A DNA stretch of 37,447 bases from Bradyrhizobium sp. (GCF_030693485.1 NZ_JAUYAN010000013.1:1-37447), one strand, 5' to 3'; counted from the stretch's first letter, positions 15,289-23,905 are shown. Made by a program: numbers and translations. The notes: generated from the sequence alone by a model not told the origin.

Positions 15289-15310
15289 ATCACCCGCTTT
15301 CGCGGGTGAT
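15289..15310. repeat. Intergenic hairpin, part of a dispersed repeat
   Basis: A perfect 9-bp stem ATCACCCGC / GCGGGTGAT with loop TTTC lies in the gap between two convergent genes. The flanks (CTGGAATACTGG before it, GACACC after it) match a repeat form often seen between Bradyrhizobium genes. It follows the EAL gene by about 120 bp; it has no U-tract. Confidence 0.6.
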
Positions 15311-15350
15311 GACACCTTGAGGTGTTGCGGACATCTCGCAACGAATGACC

Positions 15351-15599
15351 TCACTTCATCTTCTTGAACCGCACGCTCTTGCCATCCGCCAGCCTCGTCG
15401 CGATATAGCCGCCGGCGAGGCAGGCTTCCCGCTGCGGCATCTTTTCCTGCGGGCTGCGCAGCGTTTCCCACCACGAGGCGCGGTGCGCCGCGCGCGGCAG
15501 TGCGGCGTCGATGATCTCCTCGATCTTTTCGAAGCTCAGCACGAATTCAGGCAGCGTCTGCTTTTTCAGGTAATCGCGCAGCGGGTCGTAGTCGTTCAC
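15351..15599 (-). CDS. Small conserved protein of unknown function
   Basis: An 82-residue soluble protein. I do not recognise a named family with certainty. Visible: MNDYDPLRDYLKKQ at the start, then VLSFEKIEEIIDAALPRAAH, then HRASWWETLRSPQ and a C-terminal AGGYIATRLADGKSVRFKK. This order (Leu-rich helix, LP, WW, basic strand ending VRF) recurs in small uncharacterised bacterial proteins. The start is GTG at 15599 with GAGGA six bases ahead; the ATG two bases upstream is out of frame. It is divergent from the diguanylate cyclase gene and convergent with the EAL gene, so it sits between two c-di-GMP genes without visible link. Confidence 0.72.
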   Translation of the reverse strand: MNDYDPLRDYLKKQTLPEFVLSFEKIEEIIDAALPRAAHRASWWETLRSPQEKMPQREACLAGGYIATRLADGKSVRFKKMK

Positions 15600-15727
15600 A
15601 TTTGTCCTCGGTAAAGGTGGAACTTTGCCGGTTCCGGCAACGAATCGTTAACTCATTACCGCGTCGCTGTCGCCACTTAAGCCTGCGGCAACGAAACCCG
15701 TGCATGCAGGAGTATTGGGAGCGAACC

Positions 15728-17212
15728 ATGCGATTTGGATGGCGCAAGGAGGTGGCCAGGCGGCCCTGGCGCCTGTCGGTGAAATTGCTCATCGTCTCGT
15801 CGGTGGCGACGATGGTCGGCTTCTCCGCGATTTGCGCCAACGTCATGCTCGACATGCGCCGCGGCGAGGAAGCGCTGGCGCGCCAGATGCTGGAGAACCT
15901 CGCATCCGGCGTCGATTCCGATATCAGCCGCAATATCGAACTCTACGACCTGTCCCTGCGCGCCGCCGCCAGCGGCATGATCCTGCCGGAGATCAAGCAG
16001 GTCAGCAAACCGATCCTGCACCTGATCCTGTTCGACCGTGCCGCAGGCGCCAAGCACTTCGGCGCGCTTCAGGTGTTCGATGCCGCGGGACGGCTGACGA
16101 TCGATGCCTCGACGCTCGATCCGCCGCCGGAAAATCGCGGCGACGAGGAGTATTTTCGGGTCCATCGGGAAAATCCCGATACCGGCCTTTTCATCAGCAG
16201 GCCGATGCTGCACCGCGGTGCCTACGCCATCGTGCTCAGCCGGCGCATCACCGGCGAAGACGGAAGCTTTCTCGGCGTGGTCGCGGGCTCGATCCGCTTC
16301 AGCTATTTCCACGATCTGTTCGGCCGCCTGAGCCTCGACCCGGACGACACCATCACCGTGCTGCGCCGCGACCGCACCATCATCATGCGTCGACCGTTCG
16401 ACCTCGATATCATCGGCAGGAATCTGCCGGACCGGACCAGCTGGAATCCGGCCAACATGAATAGCGGATGGTATGCGGGGGCGGGCCCGGTAGATCCGAT
16501 ACCGCGGCTGTGGGTGAGGCATAACGGTACCGGTCCGTTCATCGTCGTGGTCGGAAAGCCGCTGGAAAGCATCCTGAACCTGTGGCGGACGGAAGCAATC
16601 CGGATCGCCGCGATCATGGCGGCGCTGATCCTGTTCGTGCTCGGCGTGACACTGTTTCTCGCTCGCGAAATCGGCCGCCGCGCGCAGGCCGAGGACAAGC
16701 TTGAGGAGCTCGCGACAACCGACGCGCTCACCGGATTGACCAACCGGCGCAAGTTCGACACCTCGATCGACCTAGAATGGCGCCGCGCCACGCGGCAGAA
16801 AACCCCGATCGCGATGCTGATGATCGATGCCGACCATTTCAAGGTCTACAACGACACCTTCGGACATCAGGCCGGCGATGAGGTGCTGATCGGCATCGCC
16901 ATCTGCATCTCGGATTCGCTGCGGCGCGCCGGCGATTGCGCCGCGCGTTACGGCGGCGAGGAGTTTGCCGTGCTGCTGCCGGCGTTCTCGGCCGAGCAAG
17001 CGCTGGCGGTGGCCGAAGCCATCCGGCTGAAGGTCGAGCAATGGTCCGAGCACACCAGCGTCAGCATCGGCGTCGCCAGCCTGACGCCCGACGTCACCCA
17101 GGAATGTTCCGAACTGATCGGAGCCGCCGACAAGGCGCTTTACGCCGCCAAGGCCGGCGGCCGCAACCGCTGCGCGGTGGCGTCGGTGCCGAAATTGTCG
17201 CTGGTAGCTTAG
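15728..17212 (+). CDS. Membrane diguanylate cyclase with periplasmic Cache-like sensor and GGEEF domain
   Basis: A 494-residue enzyme making c-di-GMP from two GTP. Transmembrane helix 1 at 18-38, a large periplasmic sensor at 39-288 of double-Cache/PDC appearance (EEYFRVHRENPDTGLFISRP at 140-159), helix 2 at 290-312, then a GGDEF domain at 325-485. The active site is intact: GGEEF at 409-413, preceded five residues earlier by RAGD (400-403), an allosteric I-site RxxD for product inhibition. The start ATG at 15728 has GGGAG seven bases ahead; a frame continues upstream but without a ribosome site. The gene ends 7 bp before the convergent galU. What the sensor detects is not visible; such domains commonly bind small organic ligands. 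Confidence 0.94.
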   Translation: MRFGWRKEVARRPWRLSVKLLIVSSVATMVGFSAICANVMLDMRRGEEALARQMLENLASGVDSDISRNIELYDLSLRAAASGMILPEIKQVSKPILHLILFDRAAGAKHFGALQVFDAAGRLTIDASTLDPPPENRGDEEYFRVHRENPDTGLFISRPMLHRGAYAIVLSRRITGEDGSFLGVVAGSIRFSYFHDLFGRLSLDPDDTITVLRRDRTIIMRRPFDLDIIGRNLPDRTSWNPANMNSGWYAGAGPVDPIPRLWVRHNGTGPFIVVVGKPLESILNLWRTEAIRIAAIMAALILFVLGVTLFLAREIGRRAQAEDKLEELATTDALTGLTNRRKFDTSIDLEWRRATRQKTPIAMLMIDADHFKVYNDTFGHQAGDEVLIGIAICISDSLRRAGDCAARYGGEEFAVLLPAFSAEQALAVAEAIRLKVEQWSEHTSVSIGVASLTPDVTQECSELIGAADKALYAAKAGGRNRCAVASVPKLSLVA

Positions 17213-17219
17213 GTAGCCG

Positions 17220-18101
17220 TCACTTCTCCAGATAGTGCTTCATCTCCGCCCGCAAGCCCTCGCGCAAATCCGCTCTCGCCATGCCGAAGGCGATGTTGGC
17301 CCGGAGGAAGCCTGCCTTGGAGCCGCAATCGTGCCGCTCGCCCTCGAACTCCACGCCGTAGAAGCTTTGCCTCCTGGCGAGCCCGATCATCGCATCGGTG
17401 AGCTGGATTTCGCCGCCAGCGCCGCGCTCCTGGGTTTCAAGTATCCTGAAAATCTCCGGCTGCAGGATGTAGCGGCCGGTGATCGAGAGATTGGACGGCG
17501 CGGTGCCCTGGGGCGGCTTCTCCACCATGCCGTCGACCTCGAACATGTTGCTGCCGTGTCGCTTGCCGACGCCGCAGATGCCGTATTGGTGGGTGAGATG
17601 GGCCGGCACTTCCTCGACCGCGATCACGTTGGATTTCTCCCCGAGCTTGTTGGCGGCCTCGATCATCTGCTTCAGGCAGCCCGGCGTGTTCAGCACCAGT
17701 TCGTCCGGCAGCACCACCGCGAACGGCTCGTTGCCGACGATATCGCGCGCGCACCACACCGCGTGGCCGAGGCCGAGCGGCGCCTGCTGCCGGGTGAAAC
17801 TGGTGGCGCCTGCGGCGGGCTGGTCGCGCGCCAGGATCTCGATCTCGGCCTTCTTGTTGCCACGCGCCGACAGCGTGGTGTCGAGTTCGAACATGCGGTC
17901 GAAATGATCCTCGATCACGCCCTTGTTGCGGCCGGTGACGAAGATGAAATGTTCGATGCCGGCCTCCTTGGCCTCATCGAACACATACTGGATCAGCGGC
18001 TTGTCGACGATGGTCAGCATTTCCTTCGGCATCGCCTTGGTGGCGGGCAGAACGCGGGTGCCGAGGCCGGCGACCGGAAAGACGGCTTTGCGGATTTTCA
18101 T
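17220..18101 (-). CDS. galU: UTP-glucose-1-phosphate uridylyltransferase
   Basis: A 293-residue cytoplasmic enzyme making UDP-glucose from UTP and glucose-1-phosphate, the donor for exopolysaccharide, LPS and glucan synthesis. The N-terminus carries the family signature [20 protein letters not shown] (7-26). Further seen are the substrate-binding [16 protein letters not shown] and [11 protein letters not shown] segments and the C-terminal [10 protein letters not shown]. Length is normal. The ATG at 18101 agrees with the family start although no good ribosome site precedes it. On the minus strand GGAAC-N16-CCTT at 18223-18199 is a weak EcfG-like match some 100 bp upstream. The gene is convergent with the diguanylate cyclase, with only 7 bp between stop codons and no terminator visible there. 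Confidence 0.96.
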   Translation of the reverse strand: MKIRKAVFPVAGLGTRVLPATKAMPKEMLTIVDKPLIQYVFDEAKEAGIEHFIFVTGRNKGVIEDHFDRMFELDTTLSARGNKKAEIEILARDQPAAGATSFTRQQAPLGLGHAVWCARDIVGNEPFAVVLPDELVLNTPGCLKQMIEAANKLGEKSNVIAVEEVPAHLTHQYGICGVGKRHGSNMFEVDGMVEKPPQGTAPSNLSITGRYILQPEIFRILETQERGAGGEIQLTDAMIGLARRQSFYGVEFEGERHDCGSKAGFLRANIAFGMARADLREGLRAEMKHYLEK

Positions 18102-18358
18102 GAGGGGGCGGAATGCCTTTGCGGGAGCGTGGGGAAAAGCGAGCCTGTGAAACGAGCGTTTTGGCCGCACGTTGGTAACCGGTTTGCAGCCGGGAACAAA
18201 GGCGGATGTATGATGATGGTTCCCCGATATTCCCTTGAAAGTCCCTTGGCCTGCCTGCAAACAGGCAAGAAGCAAAATCCGGCCTTTGCTATTGGAAACC
18301 GTGGCAGGGCCTTCTGGCCCGGGGATGAGCGGCACAACAATTTCGGGAACGACGGGAC

Positions 18359-19762
18359 ATGCGGCGGATGGGACCATCGAGATTGAACCGGGCCGGCGCG
18401 GTCGCATTTGCTGCGACGCTCTTGCTTGCCGGCGAGGCCATGTTCGGCAAGGCCTTGGCCCAATCCTCCGGCGGCGGGCTTCCCAACCCGTTCGGCAACA
18501 TGTTCTCCGGCCAGAAGTCCGCAGCGCCGGCGCCGGCGCAAACTGGCTCCAGCGCCAGCAGCACCCCGTTGCCGTGGACCGGCGAGGACGGCGCCTCGGG
18601 CCATCCCGCCATGACGGCATCCGCCATCCGGGAGGCGGCGGCGAATTTCAACAATTGCGTCGCCGGCATGTGGCCTGACGCCGCCAAGCGCAACATTTCG
18701 CAGGCCAGTTTCCAGCGCTTCACCGCCGGGCTCGCGCCCGACCTGCGCATCATGGACCTGATGGATTCGCAGCCGGAATTCACCAAGTCGGTCTGGGATT
18801 ACCTCGACATTCTCGTGAACGACAACCGCATGGCCACGGGCCGCGAGGTGCTCGCCAGATACAAGCCGCAGTTCGACGCGGCGGAGAAAGCCTACGGCGT
18901 CGACCGCTACATCATCGCCTCGATCTGGGGCATCGAGTCGAATTATTCGACGATGATGGGCGATCGCAGCGTGCTGAATTCCACCGCGACGCTGGCCTGC
19001 ATCGGCCGCCGCCAGAAATATTTCAGGGACGAATTCCTCTCGGCGCTGGAAATCCTGCACCGCGGCGATTTGCGCCCCGAACAGTTGCGCGGTTCCTGGG
19101 CCGGCGCGTTCGGCCCGACGCAGTTCATGCCGACCTCGTTCAAGCGCTTTGCCGTGGACGCCGACGGCGATGGCCGCCGCGACGTGGTCGACAATCCCGC
19201 CGACCTTATCGCCTCGACCGCGAACAACCTGAAAAAGTCCGGCTGGCAGGCCGGCCAGACCTTGGGCTTCGAAGTCGTGATGCCCAAAAACTTCAACTAC
19301 ATGCTGGCCGATCGCGCCAGGGCGATGACAATCGCACAATGGGGGCAGCTCGGGCTCACCCGCGCCGATGGCAAACCTTTACCGGATCCGGCCGAAAAGG
19401 CCTATCTGCTGGCCCCGGCCGGCGCGGAGGGGCCGGGCTTCCTGATGCTACAGAACTTCCGGGTGATCATGAAATACAACCCGGCCGAGGCCTATGCGCT
19501 GGCGATCGGCCATTTCGCCGACCGGCTGCGCGGCGGCGCGCCGTTTGTGCAGCCCTGGCCGCGGCAGGAACGCACGCTGTCACGCTCCGAGCGGCTGGAA
19601 CTGCAGCAGCTTCTGGCCCAGCGCGGCTTTTATCGCGGCACCCCGGACGGCCAGTTCGGCGGCCATACCCGCGAGGCCCTGCGCGGCTTCCAGGCCTCGA
19701 TCGGGGCGCCAGCGGACGGATTTGCCTCCGCCGGCGTGCTGGAGCGGCTCAGGGGCCGGTAA
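18359..19762 (+). CDS. Lytic murein transglycosylase, MltB/SLT_2 family, with peptidoglycan-binding domain
   Basis: A 467-residue exported enzyme that cleaves peptidoglycan glycan strands to anhydro-muropeptides. A signal sequence covers about residues 1-35 (cleavage near ALA-QS), followed by a low-complexity linker, the SLT_2 catalytic domain (95-390) and a C-terminal PG_binding_1 domain (408-463). The catalytic Glu is E193 in [12 protein letters not shown]; the family segments [17 protein letters not shown] (245-261) and DADGDGRRD (267-275) are present. No lipobox is present, so it is probably soluble in the periplasm, unlike E. coli MltB. The ATG at 18359 follows GGGAACGACGGGAC. It is divergent from galU and followed by the DUF459 gene on the same strand. 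Confidence 0.94.
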   Translation: MRRMGPSRLNRAGAVAFAATLLLAGEAMFGKALAQSSGGGLPNPFGNMFSGQKSAAPAPAQTGSSASSTPLPWTGEDGASGHPAMTASAIREAAANFNNCVAGMWPDAAKRNISQASFQRFTAGLAPDLRIMDLMDSQPEFTKSVWDYLDILVNDNRMATGREVLARYKPQFDAAEKAYGVDRYIIASIWGIESNYSTMMGDRSVLNSTATLACIGRRQKYFRDEFLSALEILHRGDLRPEQLRGSWAGAFGPTQFMPTSFKRFAVDADGDGRRDVVDNPADLIASTANNLKKSGWQAGQTLGFEVVMPKNFNYMLADRARAMTIAQWGQLGLTRADGKPLPDPAEKAYLLAPAGAEGPGFLMLQNFRVIMKYNPAEAYALAIGHFADRLRGGAPFVQPWPRQERTLSRSERLELQQLLAQRGFYRGTPDGQFGGHTREALRGFQASIGAPADGFASAGVLERLRGR

Positions 19763-19908
19763 AAAGTTGCGTCGGACCGGCAAAACTAACCTTGATCGGG
19801 ATATTTCCGGACCGATCTTGACGGAGGCGGCCAATGCCCGGTTTATGGCGGGAAATCTGCCCGCTTGCGGCCTGATTCCGCTATTATAGCGATGGCCTGA
19901 TCCTGAAA

Positions 19909-21603
19909 TTGCGATCGATCCGAATGCAAAAGCCGAAGTCCTTTTTCCGGGTGTGCACCGAAAGCGGTCCGCTGATCGCGTTGGCGGTTGCGGGCGCGTT
20001 GCTGGTCGCGATCGTCGGGCCGGCATCGGCGCAGTTTTTCAATTTTGGCGGACCGCCCCGGCAGGCGCCGCCGCAGCGTGGCGGTGGCGGCGGCTGGTTT
20101 GGCGGCGACCTGTTTGCACCATTTCAACAGCCGGCGCCGCAGCGGCCGCAGGATTCCTCCCGGGCGCCGCCGTCTCCGAAACGCGACGCGGCGATCGTTC
20201 CGGAGCGCAACTTGCTGGTGCTCGGCGACGCCATGGCGGACTGGCTCGCTTACGGTCTTGAGGATGCCTATTCCGAACAGCCGGACATGGGCGTGATCCG
20301 CAAGCACAAGACCGTCTCCGGCCTGATCAGGTACCAGCCAAGGGGCGAGCCTGCCGACTGGGCCGCCGCGGCGAAAGGCATCCTGGCCGGGGAGAAGCCG
20401 GATGCCATCATCGTCATGCTCGGGCTCAACGACCGCGCCGCGATCCGCGAGCCGGTAGCCGACAAGTCCAAGAAAGAGGGCGACAAGAAGGATTCGCGCG
20501 CCAAGAGCGATATCAAGGGCGATATCAAGACCGACGCTAAACCGGGCGATGCGAAGCCTGCGGCGAAGCCGGATGATGTGGCCGACGCCAAGGCGAAAAC
20601 CGAGAGCAAGCCGGCCGATGCCGAAGCCGATGATGCCGACGCCGATGTGCCGTCGATCGTCGCGCCGGAGAAAAGCGGCCGCGCTGGCGGTCTCCATGAG
20701 TTTCGCGATGAGCGCTGGGTCGAACTTTACGTCAAGAAGATCGAGGAGATGATCGCCGTCGTGAAGTCAAGGGGTGTCCCGGTGCTGTGGGTCGGCCTGC
20801 CCGCGATTCGCGGCCCCAAGGCAATGTCGGACGCGCTGTTCCTCAATTCGCTCTATCGCGACGCCGCTGGCAAGGCCGGCATCACCTATGTCGACGTCTG
20901 GGACGGATTTGTCGACGAAGCCGGCCGCTTCCTGCAGCAGGGCCCCGACTTCGAAGGCCAGATCCGCCGGCTGCGTGCCGCTGACGGCGTCTATTTCACC
21001 AAGGCCGGTGCGCGCAAGCTGGCGCATTATGCCGAGCGCGAGATCACCCGGCTGATGGCGGCGCGTTCCGGGCCGATTGCGTTGCCGTCCGAACCCGCGA
21101 CCCCCGATGCCAACGCGCTGCCCGGTCAACCGGCGCCGCGCCCGCTGGCCGGACCGATCGTGCCGCTGGTGGCCTCCTCCGTCGGCACCGATCAATTGCT
21201 CGGCGGTCCCGGGTCGCGACCAGCCACAGTCGATGCACTGGCGGCACGTACGCTGGTCAAGGGCGAGCCGTTGGCGCCTCCCGCCGGCCGCGCCGATGAT
21301 TTCGCCTGGCCGCGCCGCGAGGTCGGCCGTGAACAGGCCAAGGGTGATACGCCGGTAGCGTCGACAGCGCCGGATAGCACAGTGGCCGCTCCGGCAGCCG
21401 CGACGCCAAAGCCGGTGGTCAAAAGGCTCCGTCCGGCACAATCAGAGCCGCCGGCAATAGGGAATTTCTTCGGGTTTGGTGCAGCACCACGCCAGGTGGT
21501 GCCACCGCCGCCCCCACCGCGTGGGCCGTTCGCTCCGGCGACCCCGCGTCCGCCGGGCAATGTCGGGCGCTCCGCATCAGCACCCGGCGTATTCGCACGC
21601 TGA
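19909..21603 (+). CDS. DUF459 SGNH-hydrolase-like exported protein, catalytic residues replaced
   Basis: A 564-residue exported protein. Signal/anchor helix 22-41 (cleavage near ASA-Q), Pro/Gly-rich linker, then a DUF459 SGNH-like domain (about 98-385) and a 180-residue Pro/Ala-rich tail ending in a poly-Pro run. The block I motif reads GDAMADW (106-112): the nucleophile position of GDS is Ala. Block III GLND (172-175) is kept. The C-terminal DxxH block reads DGVY (359-362), so the His is Tyr. With two catalytic residues missing, esterase activity is unlikely and a binding or structural role is more probable. Residues 182-262 are a Lys/Asp/Ala-rich low-complexity insert within the domain. It follows a lytic transglycosylase gene after 146 bp, so a cell-wall role is plausible. 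The start could also be the ATG at 19924. Confidence 0.88.
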   Translation: MRSIRMQKPKSFFRVCTESGPLIALAVAGALLVAIVGPASAQFFNFGGPPRQAPPQRGGGGGWFGGDLFAPFQQPAPQRPQDSSRAPPSPKRDAAIVPERNLLVLGDAMADWLAYGLEDAYSEQPDMGVIRKHKTVSGLIRYQPRGEPADWAAAAKGILAGEKPDAIIVMLGLNDRAAIREPVADKSKKEGDKKDSRAKSDIKGDIKTDAKPGDAKPAAKPDDVADAKAKTESKPADAEADDADADVPSIVAPEKSGRAGGLHEFRDERWVELYVKKIEEMIAVVKSRGVPVLWVGLPAIRGPKAMSDALFLNSLYRDAAGKAGITYVDVWDGFVDEAGRFLQQGPDFEGQIRRLRAADGVYFTKAGARKLAHYAEREITRLMAARSGPIALPSEPATPDANALPGQPAPRPLAGPIVPLVASSVGTDQLLGGPGSRPATVDALAARTLVKGEPLAPPAGRADDFAWPRREVGREQAKGDTPVASTAPDSTVAAPAAATPKPVVKRLRPAQSEPPAIGNFFGFGAAPRQVVPPPPPPRGPFAPATPRPPGNVGRSASAPGVFAR

Positions 21604-21615
21604 GCATCAGTCGCG

Positions 21616-21725
21616 CGTCATTCCGGGGCGATGCCAAGCATCGAACCCGGAACCTAGCTGCAGTAGCTCTGCTTGATAATCTCGCGATTCCGGGTCTGCG
21701 CCTGTCGGCGCACCCCGGAATGACG
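21616..21725. repeat. GTCATTCCGGGG-type intergenic inverted repeat, copy 1
   Basis: Outer arms CGTCATTCCGGGG (21616-21628) and CCCCGGAATGACG (21713-21725) are exact reverse complements; inner arms ACCCGGAA/TTCCGGGT give a nested cruciform. It fills the gap between two convergent genes (DUF459 and CsbD-like). A related element occurs at 26609-26709. Confidence 0.85.
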
Positions 21726-21733
21726 AGATCCCC

Positions 21734-22102
21734 TCAATACCGCCAGCGCGGCGGCGGACGGCGCGGCGGGCGCGTCATCAGCAGCGCCAGCGCGAAGCCG
21801 ATGCCGCCTGCGATCAGCAGCGCACCCAACGGATTGTCCTGCACTCTCTTCGCCACGGCTTCCGACCCCTCACGCAGGGTCTCGCCGCTGTTCTCATAGG
21901 CGTCCTTGGCAAGACCGGCGGCGGCATCGGTGGCATCGCGCGCGGCATCCTTGGCCTGGCCGTACAGGTTCTGCACCGTGCCCGCTGCCTCGCGAACGCG
22001 ACCTGAAGCCTCGGTCTGGGCATCGCCGGTGATCTTGCCTGCGGCACCCTCGACCTTACCGGCGAAATCCTTGGCCGTTCCGGCAATTCGATCCTTGTCC
22101 AT
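21734..22102 (-). CDS. CsbD-like stress protein with C-terminal membrane helix
   Basis: A 122-residue protein. The N-terminal part (1-60) is CsbD-like: DKDRIAGTAKDFAGKVEGAAGKITGD, repeated AGK/G motifs of a small stress protein family. The C-terminal part (80-110) has EAVAKRVQDNPLGALLIAGGIGFALALLM, the NPLGALLIAGGIGFALA membrane anchor typical of ElaB/YqjD/DUF883 proteins that tether ribosomes in E. coli, followed by an Arg/Pro-rich end. So the protein joins a CsbD-type soluble part to a membrane anchor. The ATG at 22102 has a strong AGGAG ribosome site. An EcfG-like promoter at 22136-22160 fits stress induction. Function beyond stress association is unknown. Confidence 0.85.
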   Translation of the reverse strand: MDKDRIAGTAKDFAGKVEGAAGKITGDAQTEASGRVREAAGTVQNLYGQAKDAARDATDAAAGLAKDAYENSGETLREGSEAVAKRVQDNPLGALLIAGGIGFALALLMTRPPRRPPPRWRY

Positions 22103-22135
22103 CGTGTTTACTCCTGAGCTGATTCTCGCGGAGCT

Positions 22136-22160
22136 AACTGACGAAACCCGCTCCGGTTCC
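22136..22160 (-). promoter_or_regulatory. Sigma-EcfG-like promoter of the CsbD-like gene
   Basis: On the minus strand GGAAC (22160-22156) is followed after 16 bases by AGTT (22139-22136), one base from the EcfG consensus GGAAC-N16-CGTT with the final TT kept. It ends 33 bp before the start codon at 22102, and CsbD-type genes are common general-stress targets. The -35 motif lies inside a 16-bp palindrome, GCTCCGG-tt-CCGGAGC (22150-22165). Confidence 0.5.
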
Positions 22161-22185
22161 GGAGCCCTTTCGTTTCGCGAAAAAT

Positions 22186-22920
22186 CTACAGGATGAGCCC
22201 GCCGTCGACGATCAACGTTTGCCCGACGATGTAGGACGACAGCGGCGAGGCCAGGAACAATGCAGCGCCCGCCATGTCGGCCGGCGTACCCAGCCGCTTC
22301 AGCGGGATCCGTTCGATCGCGCCCTCGAGCCGCTTTGGATTGGCCGTCGTCACCTTGGTCATCTTGGTATCGACCAGCCCGGGCGCGATGCCGTTGACGC
22401 GAATGCCGTCCTCGGCCCATGCCTGCCCGAGTGTCCGGGTCAGGCCCATGGCGCCGGTCTTCGAGGCGTTGTAGGCCGGATTGCCCTTTGTCGAGTGATA
22501 GGCGGCGGTCGAACTGACGATGATCAGCGAGCCCTTCGCTGCGCTCAGCATGTCATGGAATTTGCCGGCGCAGGCCATCAGGCTCATCAGGTTGACCTCG
22601 AGCACCTTGCGAAATCCGTCCATTTCGAATTCGCCACGCCGGTAGATCACCGCACCCTGCGCCAGCACCAGCACATCGAGCCGGTCGAACGACGGCTTGA
22701 AATTCGCGATCGCCTTGGGATCGCCGACGTCGAGCCGCGTGTAATCCAGACCATCGAGAACCGATCCTTCATCCGGCGAATAGTCCTTTGCCGAAGCACG
22801 GGTGCCGCAGACATGCACGCGCGCGCCCCTGGTGCGAAACGCCTGGGCGATGCCGTTGCCGATACCGCTGGAGCCGCCGACCACGAGAATCTGCTTGGCC
22901 CTGAAGTCCAGTTCGTTCAT
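22186..22920 (-). CDS. SDR family oxidoreductase
   Basis: A 244-residue short-chain dehydrogenase/reductase. Cofactor loop GGSSGIGNG (15-23); catalytic Ser in IIVSSTAAY (133-141), Tyr150 and Lys154 in YNASK; C-terminal VDGGL. The usual NNAG motif is replaced by LAQGA (86-90), a variant seen in some SDR groups. The LDV and CGTRAS segments suggest NADP(H) use (Arg41 after the second strand), which is inference. The ATG at 22920 follows GGGGAGG at good spacing; a GTG just before it is possible. It is divergent from the next SDR gene at 23023 with a 102-bp gap. The substrate is unknown. Confidence 0.9.
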   Translation of the reverse strand: MNELDFRAKQILVVGGSSGIGNGIAQAFRTRGARVHVCGTRASAKDYSPDEGSVLDGLDYTRLDVGDPKAIANFKPSFDRLDVLVLAQGAVIYRRGEFEMDGFRKVLEVNLMSLMACAGKFHDMLSAAKGSLIIVSSTAAYHSTKGNPAYNASKTGAMGLTRTLGQAWAEDGIRVNGIAPGLVDTKMTKVTTANPKRLEGAIERIPLKRLGTPADMAGAALFLASPLSSYIVGQTLIVDGGLIL

Positions 22921-23022
22921 CACGCGCCTCCCCCGTTTTCTTGCCCGGTTTGACCTCTCTGGGGATCGGTGCCAGCCTTGTCAATCCTGCAAGCCCGCAG
23001 CCTCATCCCCAGCGAGTCTCCG

Positions 23023-23802
23023 ATGTCCGAATTCAAACAACTCAGCCGCTCGGTCAAGGGATTGACCGTTCTCGTCACCGGCGCGGCCAGCGGCATGGGC
23101 CGCGCCACCGCGCTGGTGTTCGCGGCCGAAGGTGCCAACGTCGCGGTCACCGACCTCACCGCCGAAGGAACGCAGGCGGTGGCCGAAGAAATCAAGGCGC
23201 GTGGCGGAACGGCAAAGGCCTGGACGCTTGATGTCGCCAGGCCGGACGACATCATCAAGGTCGTCAACGAGGCCGCAGCGGCGTTCGGCTCCCTCGACAT
23301 CATCATCAACAATGCCGGCCTGTCGCTGCGCGCCGCCATCGACGCCGACGGCTATGAAGCGGCCTGGGACAAGGCGCTGGCGGTAATGCTGACGGCGCAT
23401 CCGCGTATCATCCGTGCCGCGTTGCCGCATCTGCGCGAATCGAAGAACCCGCGGATCGTCAATATCGCCTCCACCGAAGCGCTCGGTGCTACCGCGACCA
23501 ATAGCCCCTATGCCGCGGCAAAGGGCGGCGTCACCAGCCTGACGCGCGCGCTCGCGGTGGAACTCGGCCGCGAGGGGATCACGGTGAATTGCATCTGCCC
23601 GGGCCCGATCCGATCGGCGATCACGGAGCGGATTTCGGAGGAGCACAAGACGATCTACGCCAAGCGCCGCACCGCGCTCGGCCGCTACGGTGACCCCGAG
23701 GAAGTCGCCCACATGACGCTGAGCCTGTGTCTGCCGGCGGCGTCGTTCCTGACCGGCGCGGTGATCCCGGTGGACGGCGGCCTGATGGCCCGGAATGCGT
23801 GA
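23023..23802 (+). CDS. SDR family oxidoreductase
   Basis: A 259-residue classical short-chain dehydrogenase/reductase. Cofactor motif TGAASGMGRA (19-28), structural NNAG (96-99), catalytic Ser150 in NIASTEAL, Tyr163 and Lys167 in YAAAK, and PGPI (193-196) after the catalytic helix. An Asp in VTDL (42-45) at the end of the second strand suggests NAD(H) preference. The ATG at 23023 is chosen as the family start; the open frame runs upstream to 22969. It is followed 103 bp later by a TfdA/TauD-like dioxygenase on the same strand, so the two may act in one catabolic route. The substrate is unknown. Confidence 0.92.
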   Translation: MSEFKQLSRSVKGLTVLVTGAASGMGRATALVFAAEGANVAVTDLTAEGTQAVAEEIKARGGTAKAWTLDVARPDDIIKVVNEAAAAFGSLDIIINNAGLSLRAAIDADGYEAAWDKALAVMLTAHPRIIRAALPHLRESKNPRIVNIASTEALGATATNSPYAAAKGGVTSLTRALAVELGREGITVNCICPGPIRSAITERISEEHKTIYAKRRTALGRYGDPEEVAHMTLSLCLPAASFLTGAVIPVDGGLMARNA

Positions 23803-23905
23803 GGGCGGGCATGCGCCTGCTGGCGTTGACATCATCCGGTCAGGGAGTAGTTTTTTGCCCAACAGGGCGGAATAACCGCCCGTCCCGATCAGGAGAAAAC
23901 GCGCC

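Noticed and set aside
15621-15650. EcfG promoter in front of the diguanylate cyclase
   Set aside because: GGAAC is there but the nearest spacing gives GGAAC-N17-CGAA, without the required TT.
18199-18223. EcfG promoter for galU (GGAAC-N16-CCTT)
   Set aside because: One mismatch and about 100 bp from the start codon; such a match is easily due to chance, so it is only mentioned under galU and not listed as a feature.
18102-18620. N-terminal extension of galU to 18620
   Set aside because: It would overlap the start of the transglycosylase gene and precede the universally placed N-terminal motif by 170 residues.
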